Shown here: piece after piece, positions 33,681-42,025 of the stretch
How positions within the stretch are numbered: the first letter of the stretch is position 1
Layout: every line of letters begins with the position of its first letter
DNA from: Herbaspirillum hiltneri N3
GTDB lineage: Bacteria; Pseudomonadota; Gammaproteobacteria; Burkholderiales; Burkholderiaceae_D
Direction of reading: 5' to 3'
DNA: 64,000 nt
Assembly: GCF_001267925.1 (NCBI RefSeq)
Contig: NZ_CP011409.1
Location: 2,108,001 to 2,172,000, forward strand
Notes under the pieces: model-generated
The model's input: only the letters and a program-made list of their open reading frames with translations
Told to the model about the DNA's origin: nothing
Database searches by the model: none
Translations under genes and position numbers: made by a program

Positions 33681-34340
33681 TCATGCATACGACATCGCCA
33701 GCGCGTTGAGCAGCTTGGCCCATCCGCCCACCAGCGTAAACAGCAGCAGCTTGAGCGGCACCGTGATGGTCTGCGGGCTGACCTGCTGCATGCCCAGCGC
33801 CATGAGCAGGTTGGACACCAGCAGGTCGATCACCACGAAGGGGATGTAGATCAGGAATCCGATCTCGTAGCCGGCCTGCAGTTCGGACACGACGAAGGCC
33901 GGGATCAGGATCAGCGCGTCGCTGGCGCGGGCGTCCCTGGCGGCTTCCTTGGGCCACAGTTTCCTGGCCGAGGCTAGGAACAGTTCGCGCTGTTCCGGCT
34001 TGCTGAACTTGAGCATGAACTTGCGCATCGGTTCGAACGACTCCTGCGCCTTGACCAGCAGCGGCGTGGCGCGCGCGCTGTTGGCGCCGGTATCGAAGCT
34101 GAGCGCATGCTTGCCGATTTCCTGCGCCGTGGGCGCCATGATGAATACGCTCAAGGCCAGCGATATGCCATAGATGGCCAGCGTCGGCGGCACCTGCTGC
34201 ACGCCCACGGCATTGCGCAACACCAGCAGCACCAGAGAGATCTTGAGGAAGGAAGTTGTCGTCACCACCAGCAAAGGGATCAGCGCCAGCAGCGCCAGCA
34301 TCACCGAAAAGGAGACGACATCGTACTGGCTGCTCAGCAT
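33681..34340 (-). CDS. sctR: T3SS export apparatus protein SctR (HrcR)
   Basis: A 219-aa membrane protein. The start at 34340 (MLSSQYDVVSFSVMLALLAL) overlaps the sctQ stop by 7 bp and gives the family's usual length; a longer frame runs back through sctQ. Conserved blocks are PLLVVTTTSFLKI, IYIPFVVIDLLVSNLLMALGM and PLKLLLFTLVGGW. Confidence 0.93.
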   Translation of the reverse strand: MLSSQYDVVSFSVMLALLALIPLLVVTTTSFLKISLVLLVLRNAVGVQQVPPTLAIYGISLALSVFIMAPTAQEIGKHALSFDTGANSARATPLLVKAQESFEPMRKFMLKFSKPEQRELFLASARKLWPKEAARDARASDALILIPAFVVSELQAGYEIGFLIYIPFVVIDLLVSNLLMALGMQQVSPQTITVPLKLLLFTLVGGWAKLLNALAMSYA

Positions 34341-35404
34341 CCCCCGCTCCCGCTCCACTGCGTGATGCGTACGCCCAGGACGCCGTCGACATCGACCGCT
34401 TCGCCGCGGCCCACCGTGCGGCCGCCGCAGACCAGGGCGATGGACTCCGGCGCACCGTCCTGCAAGGTCAGTACCGTATGCGGCCCCAGGCTGCGCAAGG
34501 CGCCCAGCGACATGCTCACACGCCCCAGTTCGAAACTGATCGTCATCTGCACCTCGTCGAGTACGGCGGCTTCGGCGCCTTGCGGTTGCACCTCCGGCTC
34601 CGGTGCCGCGCCTGCAAGACCGGCAGTTTCTTCCGTGTGTTCGTGATCCAAGTTTTCCTCCGTAGAGATAAGGTGCAAATGGCAAGGTGCCGCATAGCGC
34701 ACGCGCCAGTGACGACCGCCCAGCCGCACCGCGCCGGTGCCGTCGGGGGCGAAATGGCAGCCATGCGGCAAGATGATGTCGCCGGCCTCGAGGCGGTGCA
34801 GCACCGACGCCGGCAGGCGATGCCGTGCGACGCGAACGACTGCGTCAACGGCGAGTTCGAGGTAAGGCGCCTGCGGCAAGCGCAGCGGCAGGCGCCGCGT
34901 CGCCTCGATCAGGCTGAGCCAGGTAGCGGGCGTCGCCCTGGCCGGCACGGCGAATTCATGTCCCTGTTGCGACAGGCTCAGTTGCAGGACGCTGGCGCCG
35001 GGGTCGGGTTGCCCGCCTGCCTCGATACGGTGGAATCCCTGCAGCGCGGTGCCGCCCAGGCGACCGGTCAGCGCCGCCACGAACCACTCCGGATAGCCGT
35101 CGTCGGTCGGCATCGCCGCCGGGTCGATGCCGGTCAAGGCATTGAGCAGGCGCGCGCCCTGCCCGAGTTCGATGCGTCCCATCGGTCCGGCCAATTGCAG
35201 CGGTGCGGACCACGTCAGGTCCTGCGCCGGGATCTGGCGCAGGGTCAGGGCCGCGCCCGGCATGGACAACGGCAATTGCAGACCCTGTCCCACCAGCCGC
35301 GTCAGAGCGGCATGAGCCTTGGTCACGCGCGGTGCGACGCGGCGCAGATCGATTTTTTTCCAGCCTGCCGTGGCAGACTGCGCGGGAAAGTCGGTGGCTT
35401 GCAT
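34334..35404 (-). CDS. sctQ: T3SS C-ring protein SctQ (HrcQ), single-chain form
   Basis: A 356-aa protein ending in a SPOA domain (MTISFELGRVSMSLGALRSL, then VDVDGVLGVRITQW). In P. syringae the homologue is split into HrcQA and HrcQB; here one frame covers both. An internal ATG at 34546, preceded by GAGGTG, would give a 70-aa product covering just the last SPOA domain, as in systems that make a short SctQ by internal initiation. It forms the cytoplasmic sorting platform with SctK, SctL and SctN. Confidence 0.88.
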   Translation of the reverse strand: MQATDFPAQSATAGWKKIDLRRVAPRVTKAHAALTRLVGQGLQLPLSMPGAALTLRQIPAQDLTWSAPLQLAGPMGRIELGQGARLLNALTGIDPAAMPTDDGYPEWFVAALTGRLGGTALQGFHRIEAGGQPDPGASVLQLSLSQQGHEFAVPARATPATWLSLIEATRRLPLRLPQAPYLELAVDAVVRVARHRLPASVLHRLEAGDIILPHGCHFAPDGTGAVRLGGRHWRVRYAAPCHLHLISTEENLDHEHTEETAGLAGAAPEPEVQPQGAEAAVLDEVQMTISFELGRVSMSLGALRSLGPHTVLTLQDGAPESIALVCGGRTVGRGEAVDVDGVLGVRITQWSGSGGC

Positions 35405-35454
35405 GAGGGGTGTCGGTCCGGCGCGTCGGTCGGCATCAAGCCGGCCGCGCCAAA

Positions 35455-36063
35455 CTACAACACGGTAAGCCTGACGTACTTGCTCATTCGTCGCGCCAGG
35501 CCCTGCTCCAGTTCCATCTGCCGGCGGCGCAGCAAGTTGCGCAATCCCTGCGTGCCGGGCGCGAGCATGAAACTGGCGCTGTCGGCGCCGACGTCGACCA
35601 TCACGCCCATGGTGTCGCCGTCCGGGAACAGCACCTCGAAGATGCCGCTGGCCTGCGGCGCCGGCAGCAACCCCAGGATCAGGTCGTCGGAATAATCGGC
35701 CTCGTCGCCGGCTGCCAGCGCTGCCGCGCAGCGCTCACCGTCGCCCTGGCGCTCTTCCCGGCCGCCGTCGCCGTCGCCGTTTCCGCCACCGCTGCGGTCG
35801 GGCGAACCCGGCATGCACGCGGAAATCCAGCCGTCCTTGTCGCCGCCCTGTTGTTCGCCGCGCGCAAGCCTCCTCGGTTCGCGATCGTCGGCAGCCCGTG
35901 GCGACGCTCTCTGCGGGGCCGGCCGGGCCGGTTGGAGCGGCCGCGACGACGACTGCGACGACGGCGCATGTACGGAGACGAACTGCACGCTGCGCGGCCT
36001 GGGCCGTTTGGGTGGTGGCGGTGGCGACGCCAGCAACGCCGCGACGAGGGGATCGAGCGCCAT
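35455..36063 (-). CDS. sctP: T3SS needle-length/substrate-switch protein SctP (HrpP)
   Basis: A 202-aa protein starting MALDPLVAALLASPPPPP at 36063, one base after the sctO stop. The N-terminal two thirds is Pro/Arg/Gly-rich and probably disordered. The last ~80 residues (FEVLFPDGDTMGVMVDVG, then FMLAPGTQGLRNLL) are the T3S4-type switch domain. HrpP is secreted and works with the SctU cytoplasmic domain. The family is poorly conserved, and position supports the call. Confidence 0.82.
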   Translation of the reverse strand: MALDPLVAALLASPPPPPKRPRPRSVQFVSVHAPSSQSSSRPLQPARPAPQRASPRAADDREPRRLARGEQQGGDKDGWISACMPGSPDRSGGGNGDGDGGREERQGDGERCAAALAAGDEADYSDDLILGLLPAPQASGIFEVLFPDGDTMGVMVDVGADSASFMLAPGTQGLRNLLRRRQMELEQGLARRMSKYVRLTVL

Positions 36064-36064
36064 C

Positions 36065-36565
36065 TCAGTTCTCCGCAGGCTGTTCGAGGGTACGCATTTC
36101 ATCGCGCAGCAAACTCAGTTTTTCCTGCTGCCGGTTGGCGTCCAGCACTGCCCAGCGCGCCTCGAAAAACTTGCCGCCGGCTTCGCGACAGCGCTGCAAT
36201 TGATTCTGGCAATCGAGATAGAACTGCGCGACTTCTCGTTTCATGCGTTCGTAGGCGGCCTTGGCGCTGCGGAACTGGCCGCTGGTGATGGTCATGTCGA
36301 GGAATTGTCGGCGCGCCTGTTGCCATTGCTCCTGGGTCTTCGCGACGGCCTCGCGCCAGCGCAACTTGGCGGCATGGAATTTTTCGCGACGACGACGCCA
36401 GACCTGACGGGCCTCATGGCGCTCGCGCTCGAGCCGGCTCAACCTCTGCTTGCGCACATGCAGCAGCTGGTCAAGGCGCTTGTCTGGGACCTTGCGCTCG
36501 GCCACCTCGATCACTTCGCGCTTGCCGCGCCGAGGCCCCAGCCCCTGTCCGGAGGCGCCGATCAT
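36065..36565 (-). CDS. sctO: T3SS ATPase stalk protein SctO (HrpO)
   Basis: A 166-aa, almost wholly helical, charged protein (KQRLSRLERERHEARQVW; later KAAYERMKREVAQFYL), fitting the two-helix coiled-coil stalk of HrpO/YscO/FliJ. Directly after sctN with a 4-bp overlap. It sits in the central hole of the SctN hexamer and recycles chaperones. Confidence 0.82.
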   Translation of the reverse strand: MIGASGQGLGPRRGKREVIEVAERKVPDKRLDQLLHVRKQRLSRLERERHEARQVWRRRREKFHAAKLRWREAVAKTQEQWQQARRQFLDMTITSGQFRSAKAAYERMKREVAQFYLDCQNQLQRCREAGGKFFEARWAVLDANRQQEKLSLLRDEMRTLEQPAEN

Positions 36566-37950
36566 GCCTGCATCTCCTGGATGCGCGCGAGCGTCTGTCG
36601 GTAATCAGAACTGGTGCTGGTGTCCTGGCGCAGGAAATCCAGCTGTTCAGGGCGCATTTGCATCGCGCGGTCGGCAACCGGATCGGCTCCTTCCTTGTAT
36701 TCGCCGAGACGGATCAGCAATTCCATTTCCTGGTAGCGCGCCATCAGTTCGCGGAAACTCGACGCCGCCTGGCGATGCTCGCGCGTGGTGACGTTGCTCA
36801 TCACGCGGCTGATGCTGGCCAATACGTCGATGGCGGGATAGTGCCCTTGCTCGGCCAGCTTGCGCGTGAGCAGGATATGGCCGTCCAGCAGGGACTTGGC
36901 TTCGTCGCCGATCGGATCCGAGGCCGACTCGCCATCCACCAGCACGGTATACATGGCGGTGATGGACCCTTCCCTGGTGGCGCCGGCTCGCTCGATGAGG
37001 CGCGGCAACATGGTGTACACCGACGGCGTGAAGCCGCCCCGCGCCGGCGGTTCACCTGCGGCCAGCCCGATTTCGCGCTGGGCGCGGGCAAAGCGTGTGA
37101 GCGAGTCGATCAACAGCAGCACGCTTTTGCCGCGCTCGCGAAACGACTCGGCGATGGCCGTGGCGGTGAACGCCGCGCGCGAGCGCTCCATTGACGTGCG
37201 GTCGGAGGTGGCGCACACGACGACGGTCTTGCGAATCAGGTCGGCATCAAGTTCGTGCTCGAGGAATTCGTTGAGTTCGCGCCCGCGTTCGCCGATCAGG
37301 CCGAACACGATGGCCTCGGCTTCGCAGCCGCGTGCGATGGCAGCCATCAACGTGGTCTTGCCGCAGCCGGGACCGGCGAACACGCCGATGCGCTGGCCCA
37401 CGCCCATGCTCAGCAAGCCGTCGATGGCGCGCACGCCGGTTGCCAGCGGCGTGGCGATGCGCGGCCGGTCTGTCGCCTTGGGAGCATCGCGCATGACCGG
37501 CGCTACAGCGCGCCAGGTCGACTGGTTGTCGCGCGCGGCGGGGGCGCGGAACATCCAGCGTCCGAAACCGTCCAGCACGCAGCCGAACAGGTGGTCGCCC
37601 ACCTCGATCGAATGGGCGCGCCGCAACGGCTCGATCACGGTGCGCGTAGACACGCCTTCGAGCGGGCTGAGCGCGGATAGGATCGCGGCCTTGTCGGTAA
37701 AGCCGACGACTTCAGCCAGCATGTCCTTGCCGCTCACGTCGGGATTGATCAGGTTGCACAGCTCGCCGATCTGAACCGGCGGCATGTGCGCCTCGATCAG
37801 GGTGCCCAGCACCTGCGATACCTTGCCGTGGCTGGTGAAGCCCGGCTTGGCCGGGAGGCGTTCCAGCCACTCCGGCAGGCGCTGCCGCAGCCGCGTGAGC
37901 CTGTCGTCGATACCGTCGAGCAGAGCCGTGGCGGCGCCGGGCGTCACCAT
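36562..37950 (-). CDS. sctN: T3SS ATPase SctN (HrcN)
   Basis: A 462-aa F1-type ATPase of normal length. It has Walker A GPGCGKTT (193-200), Walker B SVLLLIDSLTRFARAQREIG and the LPRLIERAG and YTVLVDGE segments typical of flagellar and type III ATPases. It unfolds substrates and strips chaperones at the export gate. The start overlaps the sctD stop by 7 bp. Confidence 0.95.
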   Translation of the reverse strand: MVTPGAATALLDGIDDRLTRLRQRLPEWLERLPAKPGFTSHGKVSQVLGTLIEAHMPPVQIGELCNLINPDVSGKDMLAEVVGFTDKAAILSALSPLEGVSTRTVIEPLRRAHSIEVGDHLFGCVLDGFGRWMFRAPAARDNQSTWRAVAPVMRDAPKATDRPRIATPLATGVRAIDGLLSMGVGQRIGVFAGPGCGKTTLMAAIARGCEAEAIVFGLIGERGRELNEFLEHELDADLIRKTVVVCATSDRTSMERSRAAFTATAIAESFRERGKSVLLLIDSLTRFARAQREIGLAAGEPPARGGFTPSVYTMLPRLIERAGATREGSITAMYTVLVDGESASDPIGDEAKSLLDGHILLTRKLAEQGHYPAIDVLASISRVMSNVTTREHRQAASSFRELMARYQEMELLIRLGEYKEGADPVADRAMQMRPEQLDFLRQDTSTSSDYRQTLARIQEMQA

Positions 37951-39101
37951 GTCACGTTGATCGAACGCTTGCCGGTGAAGCTGAGCTGGTTGCCTTCGAT
38001 GCCTGCCAGCTTCATGCCGCGATATTCGTCGCCGACATACAGGCGACGGCCGTCATCGGTGACGATGCTGGCATTAGTGCCTGACACCACCTGCTGGATC
38101 TTGAACGGCAACATCGCCTCGGCGCCCCCTATCTTCACTTCCACCGGAAAGTCGATGGCGTATTTCGCCATGAAGGCGCTCAGCATGCGCTGGAAACGTT
38201 CGGCATCCTCTTCTTCTAGTGCGGCTTGCATTGACCAGGAGCGGTCTTCCAGTTGCAGGTTAAAGCGCTTGAGCAAGTCGACCTCAGCCAGCCGTTGCCG
38301 GAAAGCATGGCGCAGTTGTTCCGGCGACAGCTTCGGCGCGGAGGAGGACGATACCGCTTTGAATACGCCCGGATCCTGCATTTTCATCGGATGCTGCGGG
38401 ATTTCGTCGCCGTGGCCCTTGGCCTTGGGTAGTTTGAGCATGCGCTCGGGCGCTGCCATTTTGTTTTCACGCGCCATGCGTTCCATTTCCACTCGCGCCG
38501 AGGACGCCGGCAATGCCTCCGCCAGCATGTCGTTGCCGCCGTCGGCAGCGCTCAGCGGAGGGTAGCTGCGCGTCATCGCATAGGCGGCGGCAGCTGACAA
38601 AACGCCGGCCAGCGCCAGCGGCGCCAGGACCAGGGTGCGCTTGCGCGACAGGAAGCCGGGCGCGTCCGCAACAGCGGATGATGCATGCGATGCGTCCATG
38701 GCTTCGACCGATGCAGGGGCAGCGTCTTGCCCCGGCCCGGTTTGGGGCTCCCCGGACGCTACCGGCTCCTCCGCCTCATCTGCCGGCTCGCGCGGCGGCT
38801 CCAGCCAGGCGCTGCCTTGCCCGACCACGCTCAACCACACATGATCGACGCGTGCGAAAGCGCCGGGCGCCAGCATCAGGATGGTTACGCCCCGGTTGCT
38901 GTCGGCGTCGCGCACCGCGCCGTCCAGCGCGCGCAGGGTCCAGCCGGAAGGCGTTAGCGCCACCTCGGCGTGGCGGGATTCAATGCCGGGATCGGCGAGG
39001 ACGACGTCGGCATCGTCAGCGGCGCCTATGGTCAAGGCCTCATCCAGCAGAGGCAGGCTTGCGCCGCGATGATAGCCGTTCAGTACGCGCAGTTCGTACA
39101 T
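37944..39101 (-). CDS. sctD: T3SS inner-membrane ring protein SctD (HrpQ)
   Basis: A 385-aa bitopic protein. An N-terminal forkhead-associated domain (YELRVLNGYHRGASLPL, then IESRHAEVALTPSGW) is cytoplasmic, an acidic linker follows, and one span lies at about 177-200. Periplasmic ring domains end in YVGDEYRGMKLAGIEGNQL. It forms the outer of the two inner-membrane rings with SctJ. First gene of the sctD-N-O-P-Q-R-S-T-U operon, 91 bp after an hrp box. Confidence 0.9.
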   Translation of the reverse strand: MYELRVLNGYHRGASLPLLDEALTIGAADDADVVLADPGIESRHAEVALTPSGWTLRALDGAVRDADSNRGVTILMLAPGAFARVDHVWLSVVGQGSAWLEPPREPADEAEEPVASGEPQTGPGQDAAPASVEAMDASHASSAVADAPGFLSRKRTLVLAPLALAGVLSAAAAYAMTRSYPPLSAADGGNDMLAEALPASSARVEMERMARENKMAAPERMLKLPKAKGHGDEIPQHPMKMQDPGVFKAVSSSSAPKLSPEQLRHAFRQRLAEVDLLKRFNLQLEDRSWSMQAALEEEDAERFQRMLSAFMAKYAIDFPVEVKIGGAEAMLPFKIQQVVSGTNASIVTDDGRRLYVGDEYRGMKLAGIEGNQLSFTGKRSINVTW

Positions 39102-39192
39102 GGTTATGCTCCAGTTGCGAATTCAGATGTGATTGCCGTCCCGAGCACGCAGCAAACCTGAATGCGACCCGGGACGGCGCAGGGTTCACGTA

Positions 39193-39221
39193 TGAGTCGA
39201 ACGCCTGCAAAGGGCGGTTCC
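39193..39221 (-). promoter_or_regulatory. hrp box of the sctD operon
   Basis: Minus strand: GGAACC (39221-39216), 16 bases, CGACTCA (39199-39193). One base differs from CCACNNA, the same C-to-G change as in the chaperone-operon box. It lies in the 152-bp gap before sctD. Confidence 0.7.
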
Positions 39222-39253
39222 ATTGCGCATCGTGTCGCCGTGGCGGCAGCTCC

Positions 39254-39730
39254 TCAGCTACGCACCGGCTCGAGCGACGCGCGGATCAGCGCCAGCAACA
39301 GGCTGCCTTTGCCGGCGCTGCGATGCGTCGCCGGATCGAGCGGGTTCCAGTCGGGATTGTCGCTGTTGAACAAGGCGCCGATCACCATTGCCTCGGCCAG
39401 CTCGCGACGCTGCCTGGCCGCCTGTTCGCGCCCCCGTGCCGCAGCCGCCAGCGACAGCGATTCGTCCGGCTTGCCGCGCAGCAGTGCAGGCATGCGTCTC
39501 TCCTTTTCGATCAGCGCCAGGTTGACCTGGTGCATGACGTCGCTGACGAACAGGCAGCATTTTTCGCGCAATTGCTCCAGTTCCTGCGCCAAATATTTGT
39601 CCTTCCTGGCGCGCTCGATGATGTCCAGCGCTTCATCATGCGTCATGGTGTGCGCGACGACGCGGGGGGTGGCGGACGCCACCGGCAATACCTGCGCGTG
39701 TGGCGATGTTTCTTGGACGGTGAGACTCAT
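39254..39730 (-). CDS. T3SS-cluster protein of a duplicated family, copy 2
   Basis: A 158-aa helical protein, no signal peptide, paralogous to the 148-aa product at 40376. Shared blocks are DKYLAQEL-x2-LREKCC-x-FV with a Cys pair, and QRRELAEAMVIGALFNSDNP followed by DWNPL. I recognise no family. The C-terminal region is polar. It lies between sctV and sctD, where P. syringae has no gene, so it is probably an accessory or substrate peculiar to this lineage's system. Confidence 0.6.
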   Translation of the reverse strand: MSLTVQETSPHAQVLPVASATPRVVAHTMTHDEALDIIERARKDKYLAQELEQLREKCCLFVSDVMHQVNLALIEKERRMPALLRGKPDESLSLAAAARGREQAARQRRELAEAMVIGALFNSDNPDWNPLDPATHRSAGKGSLLLALIRASLEPVRS

Positions 39731-39790
39731 GGCTACGCTCCGGGGAAGGTCGTCGATCGGAAGAAAATATGCGGATGCAGGAGGCTGCGG

Positions 39791-40201
39791 TCAGGTGGTC
39801 TTCTTGTCGTCATCGTCGCCTCCTCCGACCAGTTGAAGGGCTTGCGCGCGCCCTCTTTCCAGCATGCTCTTCCGCAGTTGATCGATGCCGTCGCCATCGC
39901 GGGACGCGGGACGCTGGGGTGATACGGTCACCGCAAGCAGCTGATCGCCGATGCTTCTCAACGCAGCCGAAAAAAATCCTTCGCCTGAACCAAGTGTAGC
40001 CTTCACCTCGGCAGCGAGTTCCGGCGACTGTTCCGCCGACGACTGCAAGTGTCGTGGCGAGAAATCCTGAATCTGCTGCTTCATTTTGGAAACTGCAGGT
40101 GGAACAGGTGATTGGGCCGGGCGCTGCCTGGCGACGCCGGCAGGTTCGAAAGGAGTCGCGCCGGTCGCCGCAGCGGCCCCGTCGACGTGATTGATTGGCA
40201 T
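39791..40201 (-). CDS. Small T3SS-cluster protein of unknown function
   Basis: A 136-aa protein starting MPINHVDGAAAATG at 40201, seven bases after CCGGAG. The N-terminal third is Ala/Pro-rich, the middle and C-terminal parts have amphipathic helices (LAAEVKATLGSGEGFFSAALRSIGD; residues split here only by description), and the end is an Asp-Lys tail (GGGDDDDKKTT). It lies between the two paralogous genes. Size and lack of Cys would fit a secreted pilus or helper protein, but nothing identifies it as HrpA. Confidence 0.5.
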   Translation of the reverse strand: MPINHVDGAAAATGATPFEPAGVARQRPAQSPVPPAVSKMKQQIQDFSPRHLQSSAEQSPELAAEVKATLGSGEGFFSAALRSIGDQLLAVTVSPQRPASRDGDGIDQLRKSMLERGRAQALQLVGGGDDDDKKTT

Positions 40202-40375
40202 GATGTGCTCCGGTAATTGTTCGTGCGGGCCTCGGACGAGAGGCCGGTCGCGCACCCGGCAAACGTTGCTCGGGCAGGGATGGACAGGCACCCGCGCCGC
40301 CTTGCGGCGGTCATGCGACGCACCGATCCGTTATCTCTGTATGTCGCGCCGACGGTGCCGGTTCCGCCGCGCCGG

Positions 40376-40822
40376 TCAAAATTCGCCGCGCCGGGCAATA
40401 TCCGGCGGCGTCTGCAGCAGCGCCAGCAACAAGCTGCCCTGCCCGGTGCCCCGGCTGTCTGGATTAAGCGGATTCCAGTCCGGATTGTCGCTGTTGAACA
40501 ACGCGCCGATGACCATTGCTTCGGCCAACTCGCGGCGTTGCTGCGCAATTTTTTCACGTCCGCGCGCGGCATTGCGCAGAGACAGTACGTCGCAGGCATC
40601 GGCTTGCAGCAAGGCTGGCGTGCGCTGGTCCTGGTCCGCCATTTCCCGGTTGACCCGGTGCATGATGTCGTCAACGAAACGACAACATTTCTCGCGCAAA
40701 TGATCCAGTTCTTGCGCCAGATATTTGTCTTGCGCGGCGCGCGCAACGATGGCCATCGCCTCGTCGCGGGTCATGGGAAAAGCAGCTTCGGGGGATGCCA
40801 TCTGCTGCGTGGGAAGATTCAT
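40376..40822 (-). CDS. T3SS-cluster protein of a duplicated family, copy 1
   Basis: A 148-aa paralogue of the product at 39254, with the same REKCC and AEAMVIGALFNSDNP-DWNPL blocks in the same order. N- and C-terminal ends differ between the copies, which is the pattern of a conserved core with variable, perhaps secretion-related, tails. Start at 40822 follows CTGGAGCG. It lies 67 bp after the Pro-rich protein gene. Confidence 0.6.
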   Translation of the reverse strand: MNLPTQQMASPEAAFPMTRDEAMAIVARAAQDKYLAQELDHLREKCCRFVDDIMHRVNREMADQDQRTPALLQADACDVLSLRNAARGREKIAQQRRELAEAMVIGALFNSDNPDWNPLNPDSRGTGQGSLLLALLQTPPDIARRGEF

Positions 40823-40889
40823 GGTTGCGCTCCAGGACAGTCGTCAGGCCGACCAAGGCGGCCGGTGCTTGCCGGCCGCGCGGACAAGT

Positions 40890-41885
40890 TCAGAATTGCT
40901 GCCCGTCGTCGTCATCGAATTCTTCGTCGCCGTCGCCATCGGCAGAGCCCGACGTCGCGGAACCATGGTGATGATGTACCTCGCGGACATGTTCAGACTG
41001 GCCGGCAAGATTGTTCCTGCTCGTAGTGTGATGCCCACTGGTGGCCTGCGCGCCGGCAAGTGCCAGCGAGTTGCGAATGCCGCCCCCACGCAGCGTGTTA
41101 TAGGCACGGAGAGCATCCTCTTGTTCTTTGGTATCGATGGGCGCGGCCTGGTACGCATGCGGACGTGGCGGCAATGCCGGCGGCGGCTCCGAGGCATCGT
41201 CAACGACGCTGAGCTCCGTTGCGTGAGTGCGCGGCGGCGGCTGCTCTTGCGGTGGCTCGGCGATATCCAGCCCGCGCCGCCACGCCTCCAGGCTGCCGCC
41301 CGACGCGGCGTAGGCACGCACTGCTTCCTCATGGATGGCGGTGGACGGGTCAGATCGCTGGGACCGGGTGCTGCCCGCTCTTCGCGGCAGCGGCGGCGCT
41401 TCTTCTTCAATCGCATCTTCCGCATGCTCCTCCGGCGCGTGGCTGGCGCCGGTGCGACTTTCTTGTGGGCGCGGCCGCGCTTGCCGTTCGTCATGGCGCT
41501 GTACTCCGGCCCGGCCGACGTTCACCATCCTTTCCAACGCATCGCCGAACGTCTGCTCGCCGCCTTTTATCTGATTGAATATGCCGTTGATGATGCCTTG
41601 CAGCCCAGCGTTGAAATCACGTCGATCAATATGCTCCGGTCCCAGCAGTTGCGCCGGGTAGCCGATGCGCGTACCGTCGGCGGTCAGGCCCATGTTGAGG
41701 ATGCCATTCAGGCTGCTGGCGCTGTGTTGGGCAGAAGCCACCTGCAGCTTTTGAGCCCAGCGCGGATAAAAAAAAGACCGCCGCGGCGCGGCTGGAGTTG
41801 CGGCGTGCCGCTGGTGATCGTCCTCGGTGTGAAAGCCGGTTGCTCCGGCCGACGATGCCGAAGGGTTCCAATGACTGTGTGGCAT
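40890..41885 (-). CDS. Disordered Pro-rich candidate effector with SH3-ligand motifs
   Basis: A 331-aa hydrophilic protein with no signal peptide or long hydrophobic span. Residues about 55-125 are the only compact-looking part (GILNMGLTADGTRIGYPAQLL, then IINGIFNQIKGGEQTFGDA). Two stretches fit the class II SH3-binding pattern: APPLPRR (163-169) and PPALPPR (235-241). The C-terminal region has four consecutive His residues (304-307) and an Asp-rich tail. It lies directly after sctV in the T3SS operon. An effector or translocator role is inferred; no family recognised. Confidence 0.5.
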   Translation of the reverse strand: MPHSHWNPSASSAGATGFHTEDDHQRHAATPAAPRRSFFYPRWAQKLQVASAQHSASSLNGILNMGLTADGTRIGYPAQLLGPEHIDRRDFNAGLQGIINGIFNQIKGGEQTFGDALERMVNVGRAGVQRHDERQARPRPQESRTGASHAPEEHAEDAIEEEAPPLPRRAGSTRSQRSDPSTAIHEEAVRAYAASGGSLEAWRRGLDIAEPPQEQPPPRTHATELSVVDDASEPPPALPPRPHAYQAAPIDTKEQEDALRAYNTLRGGGIRNSLALAGAQATSGHHTTSRNNLAGQSEHVREVHHHHGSATSGSADGDGDEEFDDDDGQQF

Positions 41886-42025
41886 GGATTGCTCCGATGG
41901 ATTCTTGCGGATCCCGTTGCGACGGGATCAGGAATGAGGCCGGCGCATGTCGCGACATGCGGCGTTGCGCCGCGGCCTCCGATATAGCTATATGTCGCCG
42001 GCCGGGCGACGGTTCCGCGGTATCG

